Assembly (NCBI RefSeq): GCF_907164915.1
Contig: NC_061862.1
Coordinates: 84,864,846-84,928,845 of the forward strand
Source: Impatiens glandulifera
Lineage: Eukaryota; Streptophyta; Magnoliopsida; Ericales; Balsaminaceae
Direction: 5' to 3'
DNA: 64,000 bases
Shown here: piece after piece, positions 44,206 through 54,265 of the stretch
Position numbering within the stretch: position 1 is the stretch's first letter
How the letters are laid out: each line of letters begins with the position of its first letter
Made by a program: the position numbers and the translations under genes
Notes under the pieces: model-generated
Databases searched by the model: none
Told to the model about the DNA's origin: nothing
Seen by the model: the letters and a program-made list of their open reading frames with translations, nothing else

Positions 44206-45540
44206 AGCTGGTTCTTTAATTTTCAAAAAAAAAAATTAGAAAGAAAAGATCTTTATAGATGATTAGTTCATTATTTCATAATTTAATCTTCATTGGAGTA
44301 ATCCATACTCTATAGGATCAATTTTAATTCTAGCTATAACCTAAACAAGAATAGACAATCAAAGCTATAGAAATGGTGTTCGTAAATATTATAGAAATTT
44401 CAGAAAAATAGATTACTCATATTAGAGATGAAGAGGGAAAATAGATAATTGTGAGAATAAAGAGAAAAAAAAATGGATAAAGAAAGATTTAGATGTTTTG
44501 TTTGAATGAAAAAGAATTAAAGTAATGTAAATTAAAAAATAAATAAAAAATACGTGGATATTACATGTGGCAAAAATTTTAACTTCGTTTAATATTTCTG
44601 TTTATTTTAAATAAATATTATACTTTTTGATAAGTTAGTATATATAAATAGAATTTTGATACTTTTTAGTAAATTTGACACTCTCTTATAACTTAATGTG
44701 TAAAATTGACATTCTTCTCTAATAAAAATAGGTATACAATCTTCTCGATTTCAACATCATTATCATATCATCAAATTAATTTAACAAGTAAACATGTATT
44801 CTTAATCCATATATATATATATATATTTGAATGTAAATAGATAAAGATTTCTTATTATGATCACAGTTTATTTTCCAACAATTCCCAATAAACCTCCTCC
44901 TTCTTCATTATTTTTTAATTTTTCACTCGTGATTTCTATTATAATGATCTCTTGCTTTGTGCTCTTCGGTGTTTTATAAAAGGAAATAGAAAAAAAGGAA
45001 GTGAAACCGTGGGAAGCAGAAAGCAGAAAGGATGAAGGATCGTGAATCAGTTTATAAAAAAATAAATTAATACACATGCCTACCATACATGTGTATTAAG
45101 TGTCACCCATCTGCATTTTTTACACCTAATTAACTTAATATGCATGTGTACGAATTAGTGGCTGTTTAACAATTAAACAACACACATACCTTCATTTTAT
45201 ATATAGTATATTATAATATTTAAATTTTATTATAAAGTATGGATGATATTTGTGGCGACCAATTGAGCCTAAAGGATAAGGCTTTATGCTTATAGCTCGA
45301 ATCGAGCAGGGTTTCATGTTCAATGAAAAAATGCTGTCAGTATTTTCGAGAATTTTTTATTTTTATTTAGAGACCAATGTAAAATTAGAGTTATGGTGGG
45401 TTAAATGAAGGATTTTTTTTTTATACAGAATCGAATGTGGGCTGTGATTTAAAAAAAAAAAAAATATTACACTAACAACTGATCAGCAACTAATATAAAC
45501 ATTATTATTTTAAAAAAGTTATGATATATATGAACGGGAA

Positions 45541-46525
45541 GAATGTCAATTTTACACACCAAGTTGTAAGAAGGTGTCAAATTTACTTATTAAGTATCAA
45601 AATTCTATTTACATATACTAACTTGTCAAAAAGTGTCAAATTTATTTAAAATAACAGAAAAATTTAACGGAGTTAAAATTTTTGTCACATGTAATATCCA
45701 CCTATTTTTTTATTTGTTTTTAATTTACATTACTTTAATTCTTTTTTCATTCAAACAAAATATTCAAATTTTTCCATATCTATTTTTTCACTCTCTTTAC
45801 CCAATTCTTCATTTTCTTCTCACTGTTCCTCTTCATCTTTCATATGAGTAATCTATTTTTTCTGAAATATCTATTAATGAACTAGCTATGTCGACGTCAA
45901 ATAATAATATTGTGACGGAAGAATAATCAGGTGCCCAAAAAACTGTGACGACGGTGAAGGTGGTGAAACAGCCGATGAAGTGTTCGAGATGCGATTCTCT
46001 AAACACGAAATTATATTACTACAACAACTACAGTCTCGCGTAGCCGAGGGTATTTCTGCAAGATATGTAGAAGGTACTGGACAAAAGGTGGGGCCCTCCG
46101 TAGTCTATTGATCGGCGGCGACTATCGGAAAAACAGGAAAATGAAATCCTGATCTAGGATTTCAAACGGAGTTGATTCTAAATATTTCGGCGGTTCTTCA
46201 TCAAATATGATTAATGGTGGGGATAGAAGATGAACAATTAGAAGAATTGAAGAGTTGGGAATAGAGAGAGAAAAAAAATGGATAAGGAAAAATTTGGATG
46301 TTTTGTTTGAATGAAAAAAAAAATTAAAGTAATTAATGTAAATTAAAAATAAATAAAAAATAGGTGGATATTAAATGTGGCAAAACTTTTAACTCCGTTT
46401 AATTTTTTCGTTATCTTAAATAAATTTGACACTTTTTGACAAGTTAATATATATAAATAGAATTTTGATACTTAATGAATAAATTTGACATCTTCTTACA
46501 ACTTGGTGCTTAAAATTGGCATTCT
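45541..46525. mobile_element. Mutator-like element with long TIRs carrying a Dof fragment
   Basis: The left arm (about 45541-45865) and right arm (about 46225-46525) are inverted copies. Both have TGTCAATTTTA…ACCAAGTTGTAAGAAG (right arm: ATGCCAATTTTA…), then GTATCAAAATTCTATTTA and TTAACGGAGTTAAAA. Arms of about 300 bases are typical of MULEs. The middle holds a Dof gene fragment. A third arm copy lies at 44390-44722. I could not identify a 9-11 bp target duplication, so the exact ends and class are inferred. Confidence 0.6.
45888..46150 (+). pseudogene. Dof zinc-finger gene fragment, copy 2
   Basis: It starts MSTSNNNIVTEE followed by a TAA. It continues [21 protein letters not shown] and, after a one-base shift, [22 protein letters not shown] sequence. 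This covers most of a Dof finger but with at least two stops and a frameshift (the second Cys position also reads Tyr). It lies between the arms of the element above. Same parent as copy 1. Dof proteins are plant transcription factors; this copy cannot encode one. Confidence 0.8.
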
Positions 46526-46835
46526 TACAACTTAGTAAATGATTAGAAATTGAATTCAATCATTACAACCTTTATGCATTTGTTGTCTAAACTCGTGTGA
46601 TCAGGTGAATTATCGATCTAAGACAAAAATTAAGGAGTTGATAGTTTTATAAACTAATCTAGTCATATACTTGAATTATTACTAAGAGTTTTGAACACTT
46701 AAATAATATATAAACCGTGAAGTCTGTCATCTACAAAAAGGAAAACAAAAACAACAATGTTTGTGAAAACCTTTCACAACAAATATAAACAAACGAGAAG
46801 AAAAACAACCGTCAAAATAGCTAGAAACAACTGTC
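46526..46835. other. Spacer
   Basis: AT-rich, no recognised feature. Confidence 0.4.
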
Positions 46836-46899
46836 AACTGCGTTACGCAGCTTGCGTGACGCAGCCGCGTCACGAAACTGAGTGACGCAGCCCAACCCA

Positions 46900-47162
46900 T
46901 AAACCATGCATGAACCATTTGAAAGCAAAAAGCATCCTACCCTAAACCCTAACATAAAACATGTATGAACCATTTGAAAGCAGGAAGCAACCTACCCTAA
47001 AACCCTAACATAAAACATGCATGAACCATTTGAAAGCAAGAAGCAACCCTAAAACCCTAACATAAAACATGCATGAACCATTTGCAAGCATGAAGCAACC
47101 CTAAACCCTAACATAAACCATGAATGAACCATTTGCAAACAAGAAGCAACCAACCCTAAAAC
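46900..47162. repeat. 51-56-bp minisatellite with telomere-like CCCTAAACCCTAA
   Basis: Five units start with TGAACCATTTG at 46911, 46966, 47022, 47074 and 47125. Each contains AAGCAA, a CCCTAAAACCCTAAC stretch and ACATAAAACATG. It is not a telomere array: the telomere-like heptamer appears only one to two times per unit. Confidence 0.8.
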
Positions 47163-47373
47163 CTAACATGAACATAAATCAATGAATGAACGAACCATAA
47201 CATAAACCAACATAACTAAAACTAACCTGATGAAGTCAATGAATGAACGAGAAGACGAAGACGAAGACGAGCAGGTGCGTCGTCGAGGCAGGTGCGTCGT
47301 CGGGTGCGAGAGAGAGAGAGCATGAATAGTTGTCGAGGCTTATTTGGGTTTTTATATAAAATAAAAATAAATG

Positions 47374-47536
47374 TGACGCATTGTATCCTACTTGACTGAC
47401 GCATCCGAGTTGACGCATCCATCTTGACGCATCCGAGTTGACGCATCCGAGTTGACGCATCCGAGTTGACGCATCCGAGTTGACGCATCCGAGTTGACGC
47501 ATCCTACGTGACGCATCCTACGTGACGCATCCTACC
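47374..47536. repeat. 14-bp minisatellite (TGACGCATCC core)
   Basis: About eleven units of TGACGCATCCGAGT, with variants ending CATCT or TACG. Related GTGACGCA/TGCGTCACGCA motifs lie at 46840-46890 and 47940-47972, on both sides of the ~1.1 kb segment. The minus-strand open frames that run through it (MRQLGCVNSDAS…) follow the repeat phase. Confidence 0.85.
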
Positions 47537-47597
47537 AAACAAACAACCTGCATTCAACGAATCAACGAATCAATGAGGAATATTCTGTAAAGGAAAT

Positions 47598-47849
47598 CTA
47601 CACGAACTGTATAGGAAATCGAAACAAACAATCACGAAATAAACACAAAATATAAACGAATATAGTGGAATGGTCGAATGAAATGTCAATTTGTTCAAAA
47701 TCCTCCACGCTGTGCAAACTCGTCTCCGTTGGAAGTTCTTCGCAGCTATAGGCCATTGAATATGGTGGAATGGTCGACGGTGGCTCTTCGATTGGTTCTT
47801 CGGCGATGAAAAAGAAGAGAAAGTCTTCTCCGCCACCATTAGGGTTCAC
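47598..47849 (-). CDS. Unrecognised small open frame
   Basis: Eighty-three residues beginning MNPNGGGEDFLFFFIAEEPI, lying just outside the 14-bp minisatellite in a region that is less AT-rich than its surroundings. I recognise no domain. It may be part of a transposon-derived transcript, given the GTGACGCA motifs on both sides; a real gene is not excluded. Confidence 0.2.
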   Translation of the reverse strand: MNPNGGGEDFLFFFIAEEPIEEPPSTIPPYSMAYSCEELPTETSLHSVEDFEQIDISFDHSTIFVYILCLFRDCLFRFPIQFV

Positions 47850-48079
47850 GGCGGAGAGGAGAAGACGGGGAAGAAATGGGGTGGATGAGAGAGAAAATGA
47901 ATCGAAAATGAAAAAAAAATATGACTTTATAGGGTTTAGGGTGCGTCACGCATCTGGAGGGTGCGTGACGCATGGGTATAATGGTCATTAAAAATTTTGG
48001 GGGTCACCAGCGCTATAAAAATTAGTTGCCCGCACCGTATGCATTTAGCCCCCTTTTTGGGGTCATTTCCTCAAATTTC

Positions 48080-48835
48080 CTCCATATGTACCCTTTTTTC
48101 TCTCGTATCTTGATTGGACTTTTGTCAATATAACTCATATATGATAATAAGAATATTAAAACAGTTAAGTCATGTCACGAGATTAAAACTTAAGAGAAAA
48201 TAAAATTTAATTTATTTAATATGTTATATATTTTGAATGATTTACAAATTATTTTGTATGTTGGAATGAAAATAGTTTTTTTTTTTAAAATATATGATAA
48301 CGCATAACTAAATATTACAAGTAAACTTAGCTTATATGTCTACTTATTTTAAAATTGTGGAAGGTCCGTACTAGTCTAGGACTAGTGATAATATTAATTG
48401 TAGTTAGGACTTGGGAGAAAGACAATTCGAAAAAATAGGACTTTAAATATGCTCTTCATTATCTTGACTCACCATTTTTATGCATTTAGAGCAATTTAAG
48501 TTGACTATCTCAGTCGCATAGAATGACAAATTTACAATATAATCCGAGGTCATAGGGTAATAACGTTAAGAGAATATAATAAACTTTTTTTTGTCACTTA
48601 ACTTTCTTTCATTAGTAGTGACTTGTGACATACTTATAACTCTGTATTACTTGCAACACCTTCAAATGTAAAATTTCATGCTCCAACATATCTGTAGATG
48701 TGTGGGATGTTATTAGACTTTTAGCCTACTCCAAATAATGGACAATGCTTATAGAAAGAAAAGAAGCAAGGAAAATAGACAAATTTAAATGAATATATTC
48801 ATACTTATAAGTTTAAAATCGAAAAAATCATGAAC
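48080..48835. repeat. Long direct repeat, copy 1
   Basis: Shares its course with 50950-52075: TTTGTCAATATAACTCATAT, then AATATTAAAACAGTTAAGTC, then GACAATTCGAAAA, then GAAGCAAGGAAAATAGACAA. No coding potential. Could be an old duplication or an element end. Confidence 0.7.
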
Positions 48836-49149
48836 AAGTATAAAAATTCATGGTAAAGCTGTAGAATATAGCATCTTAAAGAATCCAAAATTGCCGAGAA
48901 AAGTAACCCATTTGGTACTTTTTTATGGTAATTTCAGCAGATACAAATTGATAAACAAAAATGGGAACAATAAATTGATCATAGTTTATCCCCCCACTAG
49001 TGAAGTCTTTTGTCTATTAAAAAAAGAAGGTAAGAGAGACATTGTTAGCACTTAGGTTCATTTAATGCCCCTTCCAAGACCTTTTTTACACAAAAGCCAT
49101 ATACACTGACCATAATTTAAATCAAAGGCAACCCAACTCAAATTCAAAG

Positions 49150-49650
49150 ACCGAAAGGAAAGGAAAGTTGAATTGCCATCCTCCCCACCATCACTCTCTT
49201 CCTCGTTGTCTTCTTGTTCCTCGTCATCCTCTTCAGACCGGCCCCTCGCTGCCTTTCTCCTGCCATACAAATCCAATTGCAATTGTGATAAATAAAATAC
49301 AACTAATTTTTTTACTAAAAGAATGCCCTTTTCTAGAGTATATATTTTACGAAAAAACAACCTGTATCAACAAGAGAGGTTGAACTTATTGTTGTACCAA
49401 AATGCAAATTTAAAAGGAAAATTTTAACTATGAGCTTATAATTGGTTTTCGATAATAACAGGGAAAAGCTTATCTGATAGAATTCAACTATGATCTTCTG
49501 ACAAAGTTGAGATCATAATCTACCTCCAAATGATTTTCCTAATTAGTTGATGGTATAAACTTTACTCAAAACAACAAGGAAAAAATTAACACCTTTCCTC
49601 AGAACGGGGGCGCTTGCCTTTGCCTTTGTTCTCATGAACAGCTCCCTGCA
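49150..49650 (-). pseudogene. Fragment of an acidic/basic nuclear-protein gene
   Basis: Two exon-like segments on the minus strand splice in frame. 49646-49593 encodes GAVHENKGKGKRPRSEE and ends at AAAG|GTG. 49256 downwards starts after GGCAG and gives RRKAARGRSEEDDEEQEDNE followed by EESDGGEDGN. A Lys/Arg-rich stretch followed by an acidic tail suggests a chromatin- or nucleolus-associated protein, but I cannot name the family. No start codon or complete domain is present. Confidence 0.45.
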
Positions 49651-50386
49651 CAAGTAAACCAGCTTCCACTATCATTCATTAGGATGAGATGACACTTATC
49701 ACCATGGCATAAGTACGAAAGAATTGCAGAATCACTACTAGATTCGTTATACATTAGGAAACAGTCATCTGATAAACTCCAGCATAAGAAGGAAACAGTG
49801 AATCAGCATAAGAAGGAAACAGTGAAATTGTTTTAAGAAAAATATGTTAAACACATCCCAACACAAAAAACATACAAATGTGATTGAATAAGACATCTTT
49901 AGAGTCTTCCACTACTAAGTTCAGATACTTGAAAATCTGAACATTTCAAAAACATTAAAATTCCTATCAAAAGACAATTAATGTCACCAGAATCGATAAA
50001 ACAAATAAAGAAACAACTCCACGATACATAATAATATTTCTAACGATAAAGTACATACAAAATGAACAACAATATAATTTAACTTGTAAGAACTGCAATC
50101 TCAGAGTAGAATCAAGTTAAGTAGAGGAGATTGTGTTAACCATAAATCAGGTATAGACTTGATTATCTCATTTCTTAAGCAGAAAGTTCAATGGAATTAG
50201 ATGACTCAAAACTCATGGACTATTCTAATTAAATTACTGACTATTTACTTGGTTACATAAAACAGTTGAACATATCTTGAATAGAATCTCTAGATGATGA
50301 AGCAACATATGCATCTGAAAACGTAAGAATCTAAAGGAATACTACCCAAATCCATAAACAGTGCCAAAAACTTAATTTCGACAAAA

Positions 50387-50473
50387 TTCTAACAATGAAT
50401 GTTTGGAGAATGTTGATGTAGATTTTGTTCTTTCCATCGAGAGGTTGCAGGAGGTTCAAGATGAACTCGAAAA
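50387..50473 (+). pseudogene. NAP1-related protein (NRP/SET) exon fragment
   Basis: The plus frame reads NVDVDFVLSIERLQEVQDEL followed by EK and a GTAAAC donor. This matches the N-terminal dimerisation-helix region of plant NAP1-related histone chaperones (…[23 protein letters not shown]…). Only this exon is recognisable; the rest of the gene is missing. Confidence 0.65.
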
Positions 50474-50690
50474 AGTAAACAATTCCTCTCTCTAATCCTT
50501 CAAATTGTTTTATGTTTCAAATTGTCAATCAGTTAGCAGAGCATGCATATATTAGAATTGTAATTCCTTTTGCTGTTTGCTGGATACAGTGTAGCTCTTT
50601 TAACCTGAATTAAAGTGTGTTCTTAGTAAAAATTACAATTAACACAGTGACATTATATTTTGTAGATAAGATTCTTTGAGTTATTTTAGT

Positions 50691-50949
50691 GAGTTTATAA
50701 AAATAAATTAATTATTTTATGGTGAATGATATTCCATACAAAACCTAATTATTTTAGGTGTCGTTTTAAAGCCCCTTAGAATTGTGAAAGGGTCTCTACT
50801 AGCCTAGGAGTGAAAATATTAATTGTAGTTGACACTCTGAAAAATAAAAAAAAAAACAGTTTGAAAAATAGAACATTAAATGTGCTCATTCATTGTCATT
50901 TTGTAGGTGCTTAAAGCAATTTAATAACTATTGGGTAAGAATAAATGGA
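50691..50949. repeat. Partial copy of the long direct repeat
   Basis: The stretch parallels 48330-48510 and 51280-51480: AGCCTAGGAGTGAAAATATT, TAATTGTAGTTGACACT and GAAAAATAGAACATTAAATG. It is adjacent to the next copy, suggesting a local tandem duplication. Confidence 0.55.
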
Positions 50950-52078
50950 GCCACCTTCCCCCATATGTACCCCTTCTTTTTTCTCTCATATCTTCATAGG
51001 ATTTTGTCAATATAACTCATATATGAAAGATTGACATATAATAAGTTAAATGTGATAATAAGAATATTAAAACAGTTAAGTCATGTCACAAGCTTAAAAC
51101 TGAAGAGAAAAAATAAAATAAAATTTATTTAATATGCTATATATTTTGAATGATTTACAACTTATTTTGTATGTTGAAATGAATCTCAGTTTTTTGATAA
51201 CGCATAACTAAATATTACAAGTGGTTGATATAAAATAAGTGCATGTTTCGTGTCAAAAGGTTGAAACTTAGTTTATATATCTACTTATTTTAAAGCCTCT
51301 TTAAAATTGTGGAAGGTTTATACTAACCCAGGAGTGATAATATTAATTGTAGTTAGGACTTGGGAGAAAGACAATTCGAAAAGTAGGACGTTAAATATGT
51401 TCGTTCACTATCTTGACTCCACCATTTTCATGCATTTAGATCAATTTAAGAACAATTGTTTGACTTCTTCTTTCTCTCTTATCTTGGTCGACCATTTCAG
51501 TCGCATAGAATGACAAATTTACAATATAATTTGTACATGAAGGCCATAGGGTAATAACATTAAGAGAATATAGTTCTCTTTTTCTTTATGTCACTTAACT
51601 TTCTTTTATTAGTAGTGACTTATGACATACTCACAACTTGGTATTGCTTGCAAAACCTTTAAATGTAAAATTTTATGCTCCAATTACTAGATATTTATGA
51701 AATTTAAGTTTGTAAACATTATTATCAAGGATTTTTGGCTTACCGCCCTTTATTGATGGAGAGAAAGAAACTCTTAATTCGCAGAGAGATGACCGACCTT
51801 CTTATATAGTAAAACAAACATTATCCATCAAAGTGTTTGTGGGCTAAACTTTAATTAAAAAGTCCATAATAATGTCCAACCTATATGTTATATATTAATA
51901 TTATATATTAATATGGCTTTAGGCTTACACCAACATTTTTGTATATGTGTGGGATGATAAATGTGTATTATGTTGTTAGACTTTTAGCTTACTCCAAATA
52001 ATAGACAATGTTTATAATAAAGTAAAGAAGCAAGGAAAATAGACAAATTTAAATGAATATGTTCATACTTATAAGTTA
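50950..52078. repeat. Long direct repeat, copy 2
   Basis: Collinear with 48080-48835, starting at CATATGTACCCC and running through GAAGCAAGGAAAATAGACAA. Interrupted by a 250-bp insertion at about 51686-51938. Confidence 0.7.
51686..51938 (-). mobile_element. Probable solo LTR
   Basis: Copy 1 of the direct repeat lacks this segment. Read on the minus strand it starts TGTTGGTGTAAGCC, has a TATA-like ACTATATAAGAAGG and an AATAAAG signal, the usual order in plant LTRs. The outer end is not clear and no perfect 5-bp target duplication was seen. Confidence 0.5.
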
Positions 52079-52440
52079 AACATTGTAAAAATCAAGCAAA
52101 ACACGACAAACTATAAATGAAAACTTTATGATCATCTTAACTATTTACTTAGATACTACAAACAGTACACCATGAAATATAGTGCTTTTCAATATTATTT
52201 TTTGAAAATAAATATATAAACTTCTACAAAAATAAATAAATAATGTCATGTGAGACTCACTTTAAAATTACAATTCACGAGTTGTAAGATAATGAAATAA
52301 GAACCAAATATAAAATCACCTCATAAAGAAACCAATAGAAAATATGTTATCAAAGCAAGACAAAAGGTTTATCACCTTAACATGAGGGTCATCAAAGTAG
52401 CCAAGTCAAGCAAACCCTAACAATCTTTTGTAGTGGCTCA

Positions 52441-52516
52441 GGTCATCTCCAACTCAAAAAATATATTCTCAAACTTAAAAAAAACATATTTTCTTTTATA
52501 CTTAGTTTTTAAGTTT

Positions 52517-52559
<43 letters not shown>

Positions 52560-53027
52560 TTATAAATTGAGCTTAATATTTTTGTCATTCAATTAAAGAA
52601 AATTATGATAAAATTAATTATAGATAAATAATTTATATCTGATTATTATTATTTTCGTAGCTTGTAATGAATTACTACATTTTTATTTTTCATACCTTTT
52701 TTTTATTTTTATAAAATTATTTTTGTTATTTTTTAGCTTTTTTTATATATGTTATTCATTATTATAATTTTTTTGATATGTAAAAGAAATATTAATAAAA
52801 AAAATATAGGATGCTAATAAAAAATGAAACATATAAACTAAATATATAAAATTCACCTACATTAATATTAATGTATTTAAATGACCAAATTATAATTTAA
52901 AAAAAAAAATTAAGTTTGTGAATAATGTAAACGGCAAATATGCTTTTTAGGAGAGAGTTGGTTGAAAAACTCATTTTCAGCATGAGTTTGATTGTGGGAT
53001 GAGTTTGATTGCTGATATGAGAAGATC
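52441..53027. mobile_element. Fourth MITE copy
   Basis: The left end GGTCATCTCCAACTC is preceded by TCA. The right end GAGAAGATC is followed by TTA (53028-53030). The interior carries a TA tract at 52518-52552. Related to the MITEs at 7566, 8207 and 12596 but diverged. Confidence 0.5.
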
Positions 53028-53348
53028 TTAGTATGTGTTAAATTTTAGTTTTAGACAAATTTCATTGTGGGAAAAATGAAGGATTTGATCCTTAATAGCT
53101 AGGTTTTTTTGTTATGTTTCTATGTAATTTTTGAAATTTTCTCTCAAATTCTAATTTCATCATTTTAAAAAAAAATTATTTTAATTGTTTCTTCCACGAC
53201 AAGACAAATCATTACTCGTTCAATCTCTTGATTTTTTTTTTATTAAAGTCTTAAATGATGAAGATAAACTTTTCATATTGATACTAAATCTCCCACTTGA
53301 GTAATCATGCCTCTCAACAAAGCACAAATGGGCTTATATATTGGTAAC

Positions 53349-53615
53349 GGTTAGAACGGAACGCGTGAGAATAACGTAAACAATAAAAAAAGAATAGAGT
53401 TTTAACGTGGTTCACCAAGATAGACTTGGCTACGTCCACCCAGAAGAGAGAGATTATTATTGAGAAGATTGTTTACATAGATGATATGACAAACTAGTGT
53501 TATAACACGAGTTTATATAACACCCGGTCACTTGAAACCTTAATACAGAAACCCTAACAAATAGAGAATTGGGCCGGCCCATTAAGAAGGTCCAACTATT
53601 CAAGTCTATTCAACA
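53349..53615 (-). repeat. 3' LTR of copia A
   Basis: Read on the minus strand it starts TGTTGAATAGACTTG, right after the purine-rich AAGGTGGAGATT tract, and ends …CCGTTCTAACC. It matches 60579-60831 closely. Confidence 0.85.
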
Positions 53616-53642
53616 AATCTCCACCTTGACTTGAATTCTCTC

Positions 53643-53970
53643 AGATGTCCCAGGTGCATTAGTCAATGCCCAGATCTCCCAAATACATTCGTCAATGTTA
53701 GATGGCCCAGATGCACTCGCCGGTGCCGGATGGCCCAGATGCACTCGCCGATGCCGGATGGCCCAAATGCACTCGCCGGTGCCGGATGGCCCAGATGCAC
53801 TCGCCGGTGCCAGATGACCCAGATGTATTAGTGAATACTATATGGCCCAGATGCATTCGTCAATATCAGATAGCCCAGATGCATTAGTCAATGCCCAGAT
53901 GACCCAAATGCATTAGTCAATGCCCAGATGACCCAAATGCATTAGTCAATGCCCAGATGGCCCAGATGTT
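53643..53970. repeat. 28-bp minisatellite in copia A
   Basis: About twelve units of GATGGCCCAGATGCACTCGC plus eight bases, in two blocks: a CTCGCCGGTGCC type and a TTAGTCAATGCC type. It lies between the end of the RNase H frame (53970) and the polypurine tract (about 53620). The open frames through it (RCRMAQMHSPMPDGP…) simply translate the repeat. Confidence 0.9.
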
Positions 53971-54257
53971 CAATCTTCTCTATCTCCCTCTTCTAAATTT
54001 TCCCCTAGGGCAACTAACCGTTTTTTGACATTAAGAAAGTCCAAACAATGTTGGAACTTGCTATGAGGAACTGGTTTGGTGAACATATCAGCAGGATTGT
54101 CAGTAGTTCCTACCTTTTTCACCTTTATCCTCTTCTCAGTCCTTAGGAAATGATATCGCACGTCAATATGCTTAGTCCGTTCATGATGAACTTGATCTTT
54201 GGCTAAGAATATAGCACTTAGACTGTCACAGAAGACATTTGCTTGATCCTGATGTAG
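53970..54257 (-). pseudogene. copia A RNase H, C-terminal part
   Basis: Continues the RNase H domain that the hAT element splits. After the target-site copy it reads LHQDQANVFCDSLSAIFLAK, then HERTKHIDVRYHFLRTEKRI, then GTTDNPADMFTKPVPHSKFQ. This matches the C-terminal end of copia RNase H, including the KHIDVRYHF and ADxFTK signatures. The open frame ends normally near 53970. Confidence 0.8.
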
Positions 54258-54265
54258 GCCTAGAT
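54258..54265. repeat. hAT target-site duplication (left)
   Basis: GCCTAGAT, repeated exactly at 56866-56873; it marks the insertion in copia A. Confidence 0.9.

Larger units (their letters stand above)
48836..50690. other. Gene-fragment zone between long direct repeats
   Basis: Less AT-rich than its surroundings. It includes the acidic-protein exon pair (49150-49650, minus) and the NRP-like exon (50387-50473, plus). The remaining sequence looks like introns or flanks of those source genes. Confidence 0.5.

Noticed and set aside
45888..46150. Functional Dof transcription factor
   Set aside because: Stops and a frameshift in the finger, and a zinc-binding Cys is changed.
46900..47162. Interstitial telomere array
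   Set aside because: The CCCTAAA-like motif occurs once or twice in each ~54-bp unit, not as a continuous heptamer array.
47222..47502. Two overlapping minus-strand open frames with MRQLGCVNSDAS repeats
   Set aside because: They follow the 14-bp minisatellite in two phases; no independent coding signal.
48080..52078. LTR retrotransposon bounded by the long direct repeats
   Set aside because: The repeats lack clear TG…CA ends, no primer-binding site or polypurine tract is seen, and the interior has host-gene exons but no gag-pol.
53631..53887. Open frames with RCRMAQMHSPMPDG repeats
   Set aside because: Translation of the 28-bp minisatellite in a non-coding part of copia A.
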